The notes beneath the pieces are model-generated. The model saw only the letters and a program-made list of their open reading frames with translations, ran no database searches and was not told the DNA's origin. From Catonia carolina (lineage: Eukaryota > Arthropoda > Insecta > Hemiptera > Achilidae): a DNA stretch of 64,000 bases. The stretch spans positions 77,171,645-77,235,644 of the forward strand of contig JAQMRL010000002.1 of the NCBI GenBank assembly GCA_035578175.1, in the 5' to 3' direction. Of the stretch, positions 34,545 through 45,152 are shown piece by piece (position 1 is the first letter of the stretch; every line of letters starts with the position of its first letter). The translations under genes were made by a program, and so were the position numbers.

Positions 34545-35630
34545 ACTTTAGCTTGTAGATTTAGAGAAAGCATTTGACAATCTGTACTGGAGTAAAATGT
34601 TTAAAACTTTGAAAAGGCTAGGAATTAAATACAAAGAAAGGAAAGTTATCTACAGTCTGTATAAGAATCAAACGGCTGTTTTGAGAATCGAGGGGTATGA
34701 AAAAGAGGCTGCTGTAAAAAAAGGTGTACGACAAGGTTGTTCTTTGTCACCACTACTTTTTAACTTGTATGTAGAAGAGGCTATAAATGAAGTGAAGGAG
34801 AAATTTGACGCAGGAATAAAAATTCAAGGAGAAACAATAAAAATGCTGAGATTCGCCGATGACATAGTAGTATTCGCCGAGACAAAGAATGAACTAGAGG
34901 ATGCCTTAAATGGAATGGATGAGATCTTGTGAAAGGATTACTTCATGAAAATTAATAAGAACAAAAAGAAAGTGTTGTGCAGCAGCAAGAGTGGTTTAGA
35001 AGAGATGGGAAATTTAAAAGTAGGCAACGAAAACATACAGGAAGTTCGGGAATTCTGCTATCTAGGGAGTAAAATAACAAAGGATGGTAGAAGCACAAGT
35101 GATATGAAGAATAGAATCGCTCAAGCTAGAAAAGCCTTTGAAATGAAAAAACGCTTACTGGCTACAAACATTGATTTACAGATTAGGAAAAATTTCTTAA
35201 AACATTATGTTTGGAGTGTAGCATTATACGGAAGTGAAACGTGGGTGATAGGGGCTGTAGAACGGAAGAGGATAGAAGCTTTTGAAATGTGGTGTTATAG
35301 GGAATTGTTAAAGATTAGGTGGGTGGACAAAATAAGTAATTTAGAGGTTCTTAGGCGAGTGGATGAAAAAAGAAGTATATGGAAGCATCTTACCACAAGA
35401 AGGAATAGGCTAGTGGGGCATATCCTAAGACATCCAGGTATTGGGCTATTAATAATGGAGGGTAATATTGAGGGAGTAAATTGTAGAGAGAGGCAAAGAT
35501 TAGAATATATATAGCAAATTACAAAAGATGTAGGGTGTTACAGGTATGCAGATATGAAACGACTTGTGCATGATAGAACAAGGTGGAGAACTGCATCAAA
35601 CCAGACGAGAGACTGATGACAACAAAAAAA
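34545..35630 (+). pseudogene. Non-LTR retrotransposon reverse transcriptase, 5'-truncated
   Basis: One reading frame from DLEKAFDN to about 35610, broken only by TGA at 34930-34932 and TAG at 35512-35514. RT motifs are visible: DLEKAFDN, then KGVRQGCSLSPLLFNLY, then LRFADDIVVFAET with the catalytic FADD, then YLGSKITKDG and the C-terminal ALYGSETW...EAFEMWCYRELLKI...RRNRLVGHILRH. The order and motifs fit the C-terminal half of a LINE ORF2 protein. Both stops are probably point mutations in a once-open frame. It ends in ACAACAAAAAAAAA and inserts at the centre of Z copy 2, where copy 1 has no insertion. Confidence 0.88.
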
Positions 35631-37037
35631 AATTTAATATGATCTATGCTGAAAACTAGATAGCCTCTTTTAAAGATAACATATTATAACTTTCATGAAT
35701 TCAGGGAATCTTTACAAAGCCAAAAAAAATTATATAATGTAATAGATTATATAATGATATATTTAGCTACAATTTAATGAGCGATGACACATTTTATCAC
35801 AATTGGAGGCTTTCAACTGATTTTAAACTTAAGAAACATATTAGAGACTCATTCTAACAGAATATATCAATTATTTACGTGTATTCGGTGGGTAAAATAT
35901 GTCACATATAATTGCAAGACAGTTGATTTAAATATATTTAAAAATACATAAATTAATAAATTAAAATGTAATTAATTAATTACATATTATTAAGCAGTTA
36001 TATGGGTGACTAAGAAAAGATTATAAAAATTTCCCAAAAGTCGTTTGTTGAATCTGATATTTAGGTTGGCAATGTAAAATGGCCACGAAGTTGACCTTCT
36101 TGTTCTTACTAAAATTAATGTGAATTGATTATTAAAAAGCAATACTAGTACACAACTTGAAGTAATTCAATTTAAAGAATAAAAATTTTTGTTTAAATAA
36201 TTGTAATTAAATACTAAATATTGGAGTGGACAGCATTTCATTTAACTGGTTAGTAAAAGTGCAATTATTAGCGTTTAGTTTTATTCCGTTCCTTTTTGTT
36301 TGCGGTAGAATCAATTTTAATCTGTTGTTTGTCAAGTTAATATTTGTTTATAAATACAAAATTATTAATTAAAAAGTGTAATGGTCATAGTTTAATAAAA
36401 TATGACTGTACTAGCAACTGAATATTAAGATAGAAACAAATTCGTTTGCATTAGTTATAAAAATTAGCATGGTCATGTGAAAACAAAATGGATGCCTTCG
36501 TCAGTTGGTTAATAAACTTGATGTCTTAAATAATTTGTATTTAATCTACCAATGGTTGGAGGATCAGTTGAATATTTTTCTTTATTTTTATTACTGTCTC
36601 ATTATGTGAATAATTTATTTATTCCCGGATCACATTTAATTGTGTTGTTGTTTAACTGAAAAATAGTCACACAGGAGTACCTATCCAATTATGCTGACAA
36701 GTATTTTCAAACCACAGACTTTAAATTATAAAATTTTGGTAACGAATATTGTAATGTAATAAAAATATGGTTTCGTTTTATGTGTTCATACAGAGTAAAT
36801 GTGGTATAATTATTTTACGCCTGCCACAAGCTGCAAAATGAACAAGTTGTAAATTTCTTTTAATGAAATTTAATTTATATCTGTATTTATTTTCCATGTT
36901 GAGAATACTTGTGCATTTAGTTTTTAATGTTTGTTTTAAAGAACAATATTAAAGACTTAATAATGTGATGTGTAAAAGTTTTCATATCTCAAATATCTCT
37001 ATGACCAGGTTAATATTTTGAGACAATAAATGTAAAT

Positions 37038-37457
37038 TAATACAATAATTTCACTAACCTTCTTTTTAAACTGCGTCACCTTTATTTCAATTTTCACTTA
37101 CACGTGTTTCGGTGGATCCACCATCATCAGAGTAAATAACATATAATTGAAACTAAAAAGATTTTTTATTAAATATCTATAGAAGATGATACATCTTCAG
37201 TCACTTGTATAAAAGTTTTATACAAGTGACTGAAGATGTATCATCTTCTATAGATTTTTAATAAATAATGTTTTTAGTTTCAATTATATGTTATTTACTC
37301 TGATGATGGTGGATCCACCGAAACACGTGTAAGTGAAAATTGAAATAAAGGTGACGCAGTTTAAAAAGAAGGTTAGTGAAATTATTGTATTAATTCATTA
37401 TATGAAATAGAAATATTTAAAACTGCAGGATGCATTATAAAGATTTATTTTTGAATG
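37038..37457. repeat. V-family hairpin element with 13-bp TSD
   Basis: AATAAATGTAAAT flanks it exactly (37025-37037 and 37458-37470). The empty site is seen in the left Z arm near 33175 (reversed). About 37045-37207 and 37214-37383 are near-perfect inverted arms centred on ATAAAAGTTTTAT. A short single-copy tail with ACTGCAGGATGCATTATAAA follows on the right. No ORF. Confidence 0.82.
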
Positions 37458-38017
37458 AATAAATGTAAATATATCAATTTGTAATTATTTAGAATCAGGG
37501 TCTGTGACCAATTATAAGAATTTTTTTTTGAAATTTATGAATTTTTTGTGTGCTGAATCCAAATTTAAACTAATTTTTGCTCAAAAATCATGATGGAATT
37601 AGTAAATTCTTTTCTTATCATCTACTGATGTAACTTCACTTTTTCATATAAATTTCAATTTTGTGTTTTTATTTTCTTTCATTTACCATATAAATGCTCA
37701 CAACCAATTAATAATGTCGTTATATTTACAAATTGCATTAATTATTAATTAATAAATATATTTTATTATTATTTATAAAATTTAAAACTAATTATAATCT
37801 ATGCCATGATCACACCCTGTCACATAATGGTTTGTGTATTGAAAATTAACCTTGATTAGTTTGTAAATAGTGAGTAGGTTATTGATTATTAAATGCAGTT
37901 ATAAATGCACTAAACTACCAATAACCTACTTTTAAGGTTATTGGTTATTAAATACAGTTTTACTGGCTAAATTTTATATAAAAATTAATCTTAAAGGTTA
38001 TTGGTTGTTATTTGAAG

Positions 38018-38168
38018 TTTTAAATAAATTTGCACTTTTGCTGGGGTCCCGGGTTCGATTCCTGGTCGGGTCTGGCATTTTTTCATCTGTAAATCACCAC
38101 ATATCATTACCTACGCACAAGTCCAAGGCTTATGTAGGCATCATCACTCAATAAAAAAATTTAAAAAA
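38018..38168 (+). mobile_element. tRNA-derived SINE fragment
   Basis: A B-box-like GGGTTCGATTCCTGG followed by TCTGGCATTTTTTCA and an A-rich 3' end. It interrupts Z copy 2 relative to copy 1 (GTTTTAAAT then AAAGGTTATAGG). The 5' A-box part is missing. Confidence 0.6.
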
Positions 38169-38537
38169 AATGAAAGGTTATAGGTTAGTATATGCATTTA
38201 ATATTTGACACAGCTTGCAATGAGGTCACAACATATTTTAACAGATTACACAATAGTTGGTTAGCAATTTACTAAATATAGAAATATTTAAATATACATC
38301 TTTTATCAATTGATGAAATTAATTTACGTAAATATAACATTTTAGTGAGCATTTAAAGTAAAAATTAATTCAAATAGAACGGTAAAATTGGAATTTAAAC
38401 AAGATAGTGAGGTTATGTTGGTACATGATAGAAAAGGGCTTATAACTAATTGTACGGCAGTTTGAAGGCAAAAATAATTTCATATATGGGTTCAGCACTT
38501 ATTAAAGTATTGATTTAAAAAAAATTTATTACAATCT

Positions 38538-38766
38538 GTGACTTCTCCCTTTTCCTCCTCCTCCCCTTCCTCTTCCTCTTCTTCTTCTCCTCCTTCCTCT
38601 TCCCCTTCCTCTTCTTCTCTTTCCTCTTCTTCTCCTTCCCCTTTCCTTCTCTTTCTCCTTCCCCTTCCCCATCCCCATCACCATCGGCATCCTAATCACC
38701 AGCTTCTTCTCCTCCTCCTTCTCCTCCTTCTTCCTCTTCCTGTTCCTTTTCCTTTTTCTTATTCTT
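38538..38766 (+). repeat. Polypyrimidine tract (CCT/CTT)n
   Basis: About 230 bases almost wholly C and T, which makes a spurious Ser/Leu-rich frame. Flanking sequences (GCAGTTTGAAGGCAAAAATA and its variant) are repeated on both sides, so the tract may have grown within a duplicated unit. Confidence 0.9.
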
Positions 38767-38769
38767 ATT

Positions 38770-39029
38770 AAAGGTCTTGTAACTAATTCTACAGCAGTTT
38801 GAGGGCAAAAATAATTTCATATTTGGATTGAGCACACATAAAAGTATTGTTAACAATCAGTGACTGTCTCTTATTCTGTATAATTACCAAATATCTATTT
38901 GTAATTGACATAATTTATTACATTGTATAATGTTTCTGGATTCAACCTTTATTGGCCAATTAGTTGAATGTAAATTTGGTAGTTACAAACGAAAGAAACA
39001 TCTGTTTGTTAGGTAGTAGTAGTTTATTC
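38770..39029. other. AT-rich inter-repeat sequence
   Basis: Partly similar to Z-flank sequence (compare about 30940-31000 reversed). No gene seen. Confidence 0.4.
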
Positions 39030-39684
39030 AGGTCATTTTTCACTTTTTTGTGATTTTCTTAAAAACTAGTCATATGATTTTTTTTAAAAATTGCCTTATT
39101 ACTAAATATTTTATTCTTTACAAGATACGGTAGGTGTCATGTTTGCTGAAATTCTTAGTGAGGCTGTTTTCACGTAAAACAATTGTTTTTTTAAGATTGC
39201 GGCTTTAATATGCATGTTAGTGCAAAACTTTATATAATAAAAGTTGTTATTTAAAATTCTACAACTTTTATTTCAAACGTTTTTTTTTTGTATAACGCTT
39301 AGTTTAGCGGTAATTAGCGATTTTCTGTTTATTTCTCACGAAAACGTGTGAAAAATCGATTTTTTTAAGATTTCGGCCTTAGTATGCACTTTACGACAAA
39401 AGTGTATATAATAAAATTTATAGGAAATTAAAAGACCTACAACTTTTATTTAAAGCATTTTTCTCCACAGAGCCTAGTTGAGCGTGAAAGATTGATTTTC
39501 CGTATTTTTAGGCCAAACTGAGGTTGATTTTCATTTTGCGTCTTTCACTCATGATTAAAATAAGGTTATGTTTATTGAGGTTAGTTTTTTGTTTATGTCT
39601 AATGTTTATTACTAATATTAGGTTTATTGTTAATTATTTTCACTGGCAAGAGAAAGTCGTGTGAGTGTTTGACACCAATTTTTT
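39030..39684 (+). repeat. Y-family copy, 5'-truncated
   Basis: Begins within Y at TTTTTCACTTTTTTGTGATT and runs to GTGTTTGACACC. Contains two of the internal repeated units. It abuts the orphan exon-like segment at 39694, just as Y abuts the exon upstream of ZNF-A and ZNF-C. Confidence 0.75.
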
Positions 39685-39693
39685 ATTTTACAG

Positions 39694-39855
39694 GCAAGTT
39701 AAAGCATTGTTTCATTTGATTGGGAGACATTCCTTGAGCTGTTCTCCAGTGGTGGGTGGCTGCACCATTAGAGATTGTATTAATCATTAAAGGAGGACTA
39801 CTTTGTGTGCCCACAAATCAATCTTAACTAATTCAGCTAGAGGATTTTGCCTGAA
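39694..39855 (+). other. Orphan copy of the candidate 5' UTR exon
   Basis: Starts after TTTTACAG and ends GCCTGAAG before GTATG, similar to 5359-5515 and 47550-47692. Downstream sequence to about 40150 also matches those loci, but no ZNF coding exon follows. It suggests a fourth, partial copy of the ZNF locus. Confidence 0.35.
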
Positions 39856-40544
39856 GGTATGTTGTGTTTGTTTTAATTTTTAATTTATCCTCTTTGTATG
39901 TGGATTTTATATCTTTGTATCATTTATTGTGAGATCTCTTTGGATCAGATAAATCTGTTTACTGTTGAATTTTACAACTTCTATGGATTGTAAGCATGTG
40001 TAAGCCTTTACTTGGAACAGGCCTAGTGCAATATTCAAAATTGTGACCAAAACAAGTTAATGTTTTAGCGTATAACATAAAAATGTTATTCGTAATATTT
40101 TAATTTTGATTTAATTTTGTAATTATACAAAGTACCAAAACCAAACTCTAAAAGATACTCTTATGGCCGGTTTCACCATTATTGTCAGATATACGATGAC
40201 CATGATCAAATTTAACAGTGGTCAAAATATGACCGTTCGTTTAAACTCGAAACTGTTTCACCAACTCTGATCTCGATCAAAACTACGTCGGTCAAATTTA
40301 ACCACGGTTAATTTCCACAAGTCACTTATTTTCGAAGTTGACTACATCTGATTTTGTCATAATGTTATTATGTTTTCATTCTGCGATACTCGTAACCTAC
40401 AGTAGTGTTTTATATTATATCGTTTGGGTTTTTTTTTAAATGGAAAATCAAACACACAGAAAAGTTCGGAGTGTTAATTTTAAACAGGATGAAAAAAAGA
40501 AATAATTTTTTTTTTTTTTAACTTTGGAGATTGCAATGGATCAC

Positions 40545-40903
40545 TTAAGTCAGCTTATTGGAAGTTCTGTTCTGGTTCTTTTCTTTAATCTTTTCCCAGT
40601 ATTTTTTCATTCTGACAGATCTTGCCTGTCTTTCTGCATCTGAAACAATCGCTCTTCTTACTCCTCTGTTGTCTGTCCTTTGTTTGAATCTGATGTTTTT
40701 ATCCTTCAATGCCTTTAATTTCTCTGTCTCACTCTCCAAATCCCTCACTGTCATTCCCAATTCCTCCATATCTTCCTTAATTTCTTTAATCCAAATTGGT
40801 GCTGTTTATTTTGAAATAAAGATTCCTTATTATTCTGTAAATTATTCTATCTTCCGGTGTTCTAAGTAAGTGGCCAAAGAACAATATTCTCTTTTTCCTC
40901 ATG
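40545..40903 (-). pseudogene. LINE ORF2 C-terminal fragment nested in Harbinger element
   Basis: Minus strand, from about 40903: MRKKRILFFGHLLRTPEDRI, then a frameshift, then APIWIKEIKEDMEELGM and a KDKNIRFKQRTDNRGVRR basic tail with SDAERQARSVRMKKYWE. The RRxxxxGHxxRxPxxR start is typical of the far C-terminus of arthropod LINE proteins. Frameshifted and lacking the RT domain. Confidence 0.6.
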
Positions 40904-41106
40904 GCGTTTATTATTGGTTAAAAAATATATAAAATATATAAAAAGATATTTATATTATATAAATTTATATTTCTGCAAAAGTCCTGCATAACTTTGTCTT
41001 TTTCAGTCTCATCTAGAAACTGAATGTACCTGAGAGCTAATGAAACATTGCCTATGAAACTTTTCTTATATATCGACTCACTGTTGTTTTCAAAATGCCA
41101 ATTAAG

Positions 41107-41393
41107 TCACCATTTTACTATTTGAAAAGAACCTGTAGCGTAAAATCTAAGGGCCAAAAGCAGATGTTGCAGTGGTGTAAGTGGTCTGTCTCTGTTAGTA
41201 GGATATTCTAACCTTCCTTCAAGGTCTTCAAGAATCTTCAAGGTTACCTGTTTTGAGAGCTTTATACCTTGCAAAAAGTTTTGTCTTCCATTGAATGGAA
41301 ATCATCTTGTCTTTCTGGTAACACACGTTGTTCTAGCCCAATGTTTGCGAGCATTCCCATGTACATAATTTCAACATCAAAATTATCATCCAT
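41107..41393 (-). pseudogene. HARBI1-like transposase N-terminal fragment
   Basis: From ATG at 41393: MDDNFDVEIMYMGM...DDFHSMEDKTFCKV, then a stop. After a frame change it continues VTLKILEDLEGRLEY, PTNRDRPLTPLQHLLLAL and RFYATGSFQIVKW before a stop. The LLLALRFYATGSFQ signature is the conserved N-terminal helix block of PIF/Harbinger nucleases. The catalytic domain is absent. Confidence 0.78.
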
Positions 41394-41727
41394 TTTAAAT
41401 GAAAATGTAATTAGTATTTTATGAAAATATTGTGAGGTCAACAATAAGCCTAAATGCCATTTAATGCTAGTTTAATGCTCTCATTAAATTACAAATATCA
41501 AACCACATAATCACATTTTTAAACACTTCAATAACAACAGTTTTAACAAAACAAAATGAACACTGTTAGTTTGAACATGATCAAATAATTTGACTGCCCA
41601 TTTGGCAACCGTCAAATGTAACTGTTGATTTGACCGTGGTTAAAAATAACTAGCGTTGGTGAAACAAATTACTACTGATTTAACGATTGTTAAATGTTTT
41701 AACAGAAGTTGGGGAAACCGGCCATTA

Positions 41728-42129
41728 GAGTATGCGTTTAGTCATTTGTTTTTGTTGATTTGAACATACTGAAGGCTTTATATTGTGATCTCTAGGAGTT
41801 TTAGTGGTTAAGATACACCCTCTTTTAGACCAGGTTTATATTTTGTGACTGCCGAAATATAAAGAAGATTGTTTTTGTGTAATTCACATAATTTAATACA
41901 TTGTGTAGTTGTTCTTAACTACTTTAATTAAGCAACTATACTGTTTTTCAAAGCTGATGAGCTCTGAACGTACGCATTGCCCCCCCCCTCCACCCACCCA
42001 CTGCATAGCTAGCCAATGACTTGCCACCAATGTAGCTCTCTGTTGTAGATTTTGTCAGCCATTTATTTGGTCTTTCAATAACAATTATAACCTATGAACA
42101 TACAATCAGCTGATTATTGTGTTGTGTGT
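41728..42129. repeat. Inner right palindrome arm
   Basis: Reverse complement of about 29880-31110 without the SINE/W block. It includes a C-rich run at about 41980-42000 that differs from the left arm. No gene seen. Confidence 0.6.
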
Positions 42130-42528
42130 TGTTTAGGTCATCAGCCAAATGGCCGGTGTGAACCAAAGAGAGGTTTCACTAAGTAAAATGAGGAGTGAGG
42201 TGGTTTACCATTACCACAACTCACTGAGTGGAAAAGTACGCTTATCAGCATGCCAGGCCCTCTGAAAAGCACATATTTTCCACTCTGCAAATGACACCTT
42301 CACTTCATTCACAACTGGGTCCAACTGTATAATGAAATTCATTACTTTCAGAGAAGATAACTCTGATTAGTGTCTTTTACACCGCTACCTCTTCTGTTCT
42401 TAAATGATTCAGTCATTTAATTGGCTGATCATGATAATATAAGAAACAGAACTATTTATTTTTTAGCCCTGCAACGAACAGATTGAGTGTAAATAATTTG
42501 ACACTTCACCTGTCTGTTATGGGCAGCG
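42130..42528 (-). mobile_element. W-family retroposon, right palindrome arm
   Basis: Inverted partner of 29469-29875, with only a few differences. Bounded by TTGTTTAGGTCATCAGCC and CTGTCTGTTATGGGCAG. Confidence 0.75.
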
Positions 42529-42609
42529 CCTAATTATATTATAAAGTATTGCATGTTAACGCGCTCTATAATCGATGTGTTCAGTACGAGATGCAATACA
42601 TTAGTGAAC

Positions 42610-43140
42610 TACTGTGGCTCTTATACGCATGCGCACATCATGTTTGTCAAGCTGATACATTCGTGCAATCTGACAACGCTGGCAAACGTTCTGATTGGTC
42701 CAAACGCATAACCTAAAACAACATAACATAAATAACCAGTTTTTTCAATGTATTTCGTTATTCATTCAAAAAAATGTTGTTCTAAGTTTCATTATTGTGT
42801 TGACCATTTCATTTAAAACTAAAACTTCAATCAGCCGCCATTTTGGATACATGTATCATAGAGAATTTTTTTTATTCATGCCGTTTTGCTTGTATTTGTT
42901 GAAAGACCTTTAAAATGATGTACCACCCAATGGGTGTTTACATTTAAAATATTTGAGTTACAACCCCTAGGCCACCCCCTTAGAAGGGGTTGAAATTCAG
43001 TTGTACGTCAAAAGGTAAAGTATTTGACCAATAACTTATCCTGAAAGTAACAGTATTATATCTACAACAGTTTCCTAGTTATTGAAGGGGTCCCATACAT
43101 ATGCCTCAACCTGTCTATTGAAACTTGGAGACAATTGAAC
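42610..43140. repeat. Unclassified insertion in the right arm
   Basis: Sequence between TGGCTCTTATACGCATGCG and GACAATTGAACAACCGACAAC is missing from the left arm, where Y joins the flank near 29370. It contains CCACCCCCTTAGAAGGGGTTG, a small hairpin, and reads like a moderately repetitive element. No ORF or clear termini. Confidence 0.5.
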
Positions 43141-43581
43141 AACCGACAACTTTTATTGCAAACATTTATTTATAGGATAACGCTTAGTTTAGGGGTAATT
43201 AGTGATTTTCTGTTTATTTTTACTTTCTCTTGCCTATATGAATATATAGCAAGGAAAGTATTGTTTTCATGTCGATTTTAAGAAATCGAGTTTTCACCGG
43301 ATCTATATGTTTTCAGACCCCCTGAACCCAAAAAACATGTTTTTAGCGATTGGTCTGTGTGTATACAAAATATCTCAGGAACATCGTACAAACTTGAAAC
43401 TTAAGTTACATACCACTACCGGACCCGACACGAACATTTTCATCAAAATCGGTCAACCGGAAGTAGTAGTTTATTCGTATAATTTTTCACTTTTTTGCGA
43501 TTTTCTCAAAAACTGGTCCTACGATTTTTTTTAAAAATCGCCTGGTTTACTCAATTGTTTTATTCTCTACAAGATAGGGTA

Positions 43582-44573
43582 TAGTTTGTTCGCGCTAAGA
43601 GCTTGCCTGAAGTAAACAAACCGCTCTGATACCGTACAGGTTGCCCCGAAAAGTTTTCCATTCAATCATTAATAACAAGTAAAATGTTATGCAATTTTAA
43701 TTATTTTATTATGACATATAGTCCTTTTTCAAATACTCAAATCCGATTGATTTCAGTAAATGATAGAGCGACGTTCTTTTAAAATGTGGTATATCCAAAT
43801 CCTTGTTTAAGACAGATAAAAGTTTATTAAGCGTAGGAGCTTCCTTATTTTGGAAATAACTGTGAACTTTTAGTCGAACTGCAGTTTTAATCACTTCGTC
43901 GCACTGTTCAAAAACTGGTTTGCTTCGTTTCCTTTTCTTGCTAGGTGGTGTCTGCAACATGCCACTTTCTTTCATCTCTTTTCCGTAGACACTACCACCG
44001 TAGACACTATACCGTAGACACTAAATGTAGACACGCCCGTCAATTCTGATGCCATTTTTCTACGTCTTTTAAGGCCATAGTAGGATACTTTACGCACAAA
44101 GAATTAAAACATTGTAAATTATATTTTTTGCCCACTTTTTAGAAGTTGTCCTCGTTTATGTTTTATAACTGAAGTTGAAGCGCCGTCATTCATCATTACT
44201 TACTAGTGTAACAAAACAAAAAGATATACTGACACACAATAACAACGACGTTGAGGAAAAAGTCACACAGATTTAAACAATATTAATAAAAGAAGGAAGA
44301 AAATATTTTAAACTGATAAATTACAAATAGAACTAAGTACAAACTGCATAGACTACACATGAAGTAGGATGTTTATGTAACAACATAATTAGGCTACGCG
44401 GAGTTATATGAATAGCCATCAAATGTCATTATTATGTATTAGTCATCCTATACCAACTGTGAACTAACACACACGACCCCAACAGCAATACAAGGACACA
44501 TGTACACTGTTACTCACTACTACAAAGGAAGAGGTTTGTTTACTTCAGGCAAGCTCTAAGAGCGAACGGACTA
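43582..44573. mobile_element. Tc1/mariner-superfamily element U
   Basis: Inverted ends of about 40 bp, TAGTTTGTTCGCGCTAAGAG on the left and TAGTCCGTTCGCTCTTAGAG from the right, both continuing into CTTGCCTGAAGTAAACAAAC. TA is duplicated (43580-43581, 44574-44575), and the left arm has the empty site GGGTAGGCG. 992 bp with a partial transposase. Confidence 0.9.
43709..43975 (-). pseudogene. Tc1/mariner-like transposase DNA-binding N-terminus
   Basis: 88 codons. A basic PPSKKRKR motif, a possible nuclear signal, is followed by AVRLKVHSYFQNKEAPTLNK and LKSIGFEYLKK. This matches the HTH layout of an insect Tc1/mariner-like family (RxVHxFY...PTL..L...LL..IGF.Y.K), which would bind the U ends. It stops before any DDE domain. 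It is intact as a short ORF, but the protein would lack catalysis. Confidence 0.65.
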
Positions 44574-45152
44574 TAGGCGTCATGTTTGCTGAAATTCTTG
44601 GTGAGGCTGTTTTCATGTAAAAACATAGTTTATTTGCTATTACGGCTTTAATATGCAATTTAGCGCAAAAATTTACATAAAAAAAGTTGTAGAGAATTTA
44701 AAATTCTACAATTTTTTTTTCTAACATTTTTTTGTATAACGCTTAGTTTAGCAGTAATTAGCGATTTTCTAATTATTTCTCACGAAAACGTGTGAAAAAT
44801 CAATTTTTTTAAGATTTTGGCCTTGGAATGCATTTTACGACAAAAGTGTATATAATAAATTTTATAGTAAATAAAACGATCTACAACTTTTGTTTAAAGC
44901 ATTTTTCACTGCAGAGCCTAGTTGAGCGTGAAAGATTGATTTTCCGTATTTTGAAGCCAACTGAGGTTGATTTTCTTTTTGCGTCTTTCACTCATGATTA
45001 AAATTAGGTTATGTTTTTTGAGGTTAGTTTTTTGTTTATTTCTAATGTTTTATGACGAATGTTACGTTATATTGTTAATTATTTGCATTGGCAAGAGAAA
45101 GTTGTGTGAGTGTTTGACACCAGATTTTTTTCCATAAAAATCTGTAAAAAAA

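Larger units (their letters stand above)
32768..37890. repeat. Foldback element Z, copy 2 (LINE and V nested)
   Basis: The left arm (about 32768-34540) and right arm (about 35640-37890) are imperfect inverted repeats of about 1.8-2.2 kb. The pair GTGAGTAGGTTAT near 37880 and its complement near 32770 give the outer limits. Copy 1 at 1-3060 matches throughout. A LINE fragment interrupts the centre and hairpin V interrupts the right arm. 33300-34540 and 35640-37030 hold no ORF of note. Confidence 0.75.
40164..41724. mobile_element. PIF/Harbinger element, internally degraded
   Basis: The inverted ends TGGCCGGTTTCACC and TGGCCGGTTTCCCC are flanked by TTA on both sides (40161-40163, 41725-41727). 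The left palindrome arm near 31130 is the empty site. A TWA 3-bp duplication is diagnostic of PIF/Harbinger. Inside are a HARBI1-like N-terminal fragment on the minus strand and a nested LINE end. 1561 bp. Confidence 0.87.
43222..45124 (+). repeat. Y-family copy interrupted by element U
   Basis: 5' part 43222-43579 and 3' part 44576-45124. The inverted partner 28634-29368 lacks U and gives the empty site. Its (GT)n position is short (TGTGTGTATAC). A 75-codon frame contains GPDTNIFIKIGQPEVVV. Confidence 0.8.

Noticed and set aside
38538..38771. Ser/Leu/Pro-rich 77-codon ORF
   Set aside because: Translation of a pyrimidine microsatellite, not a gene.
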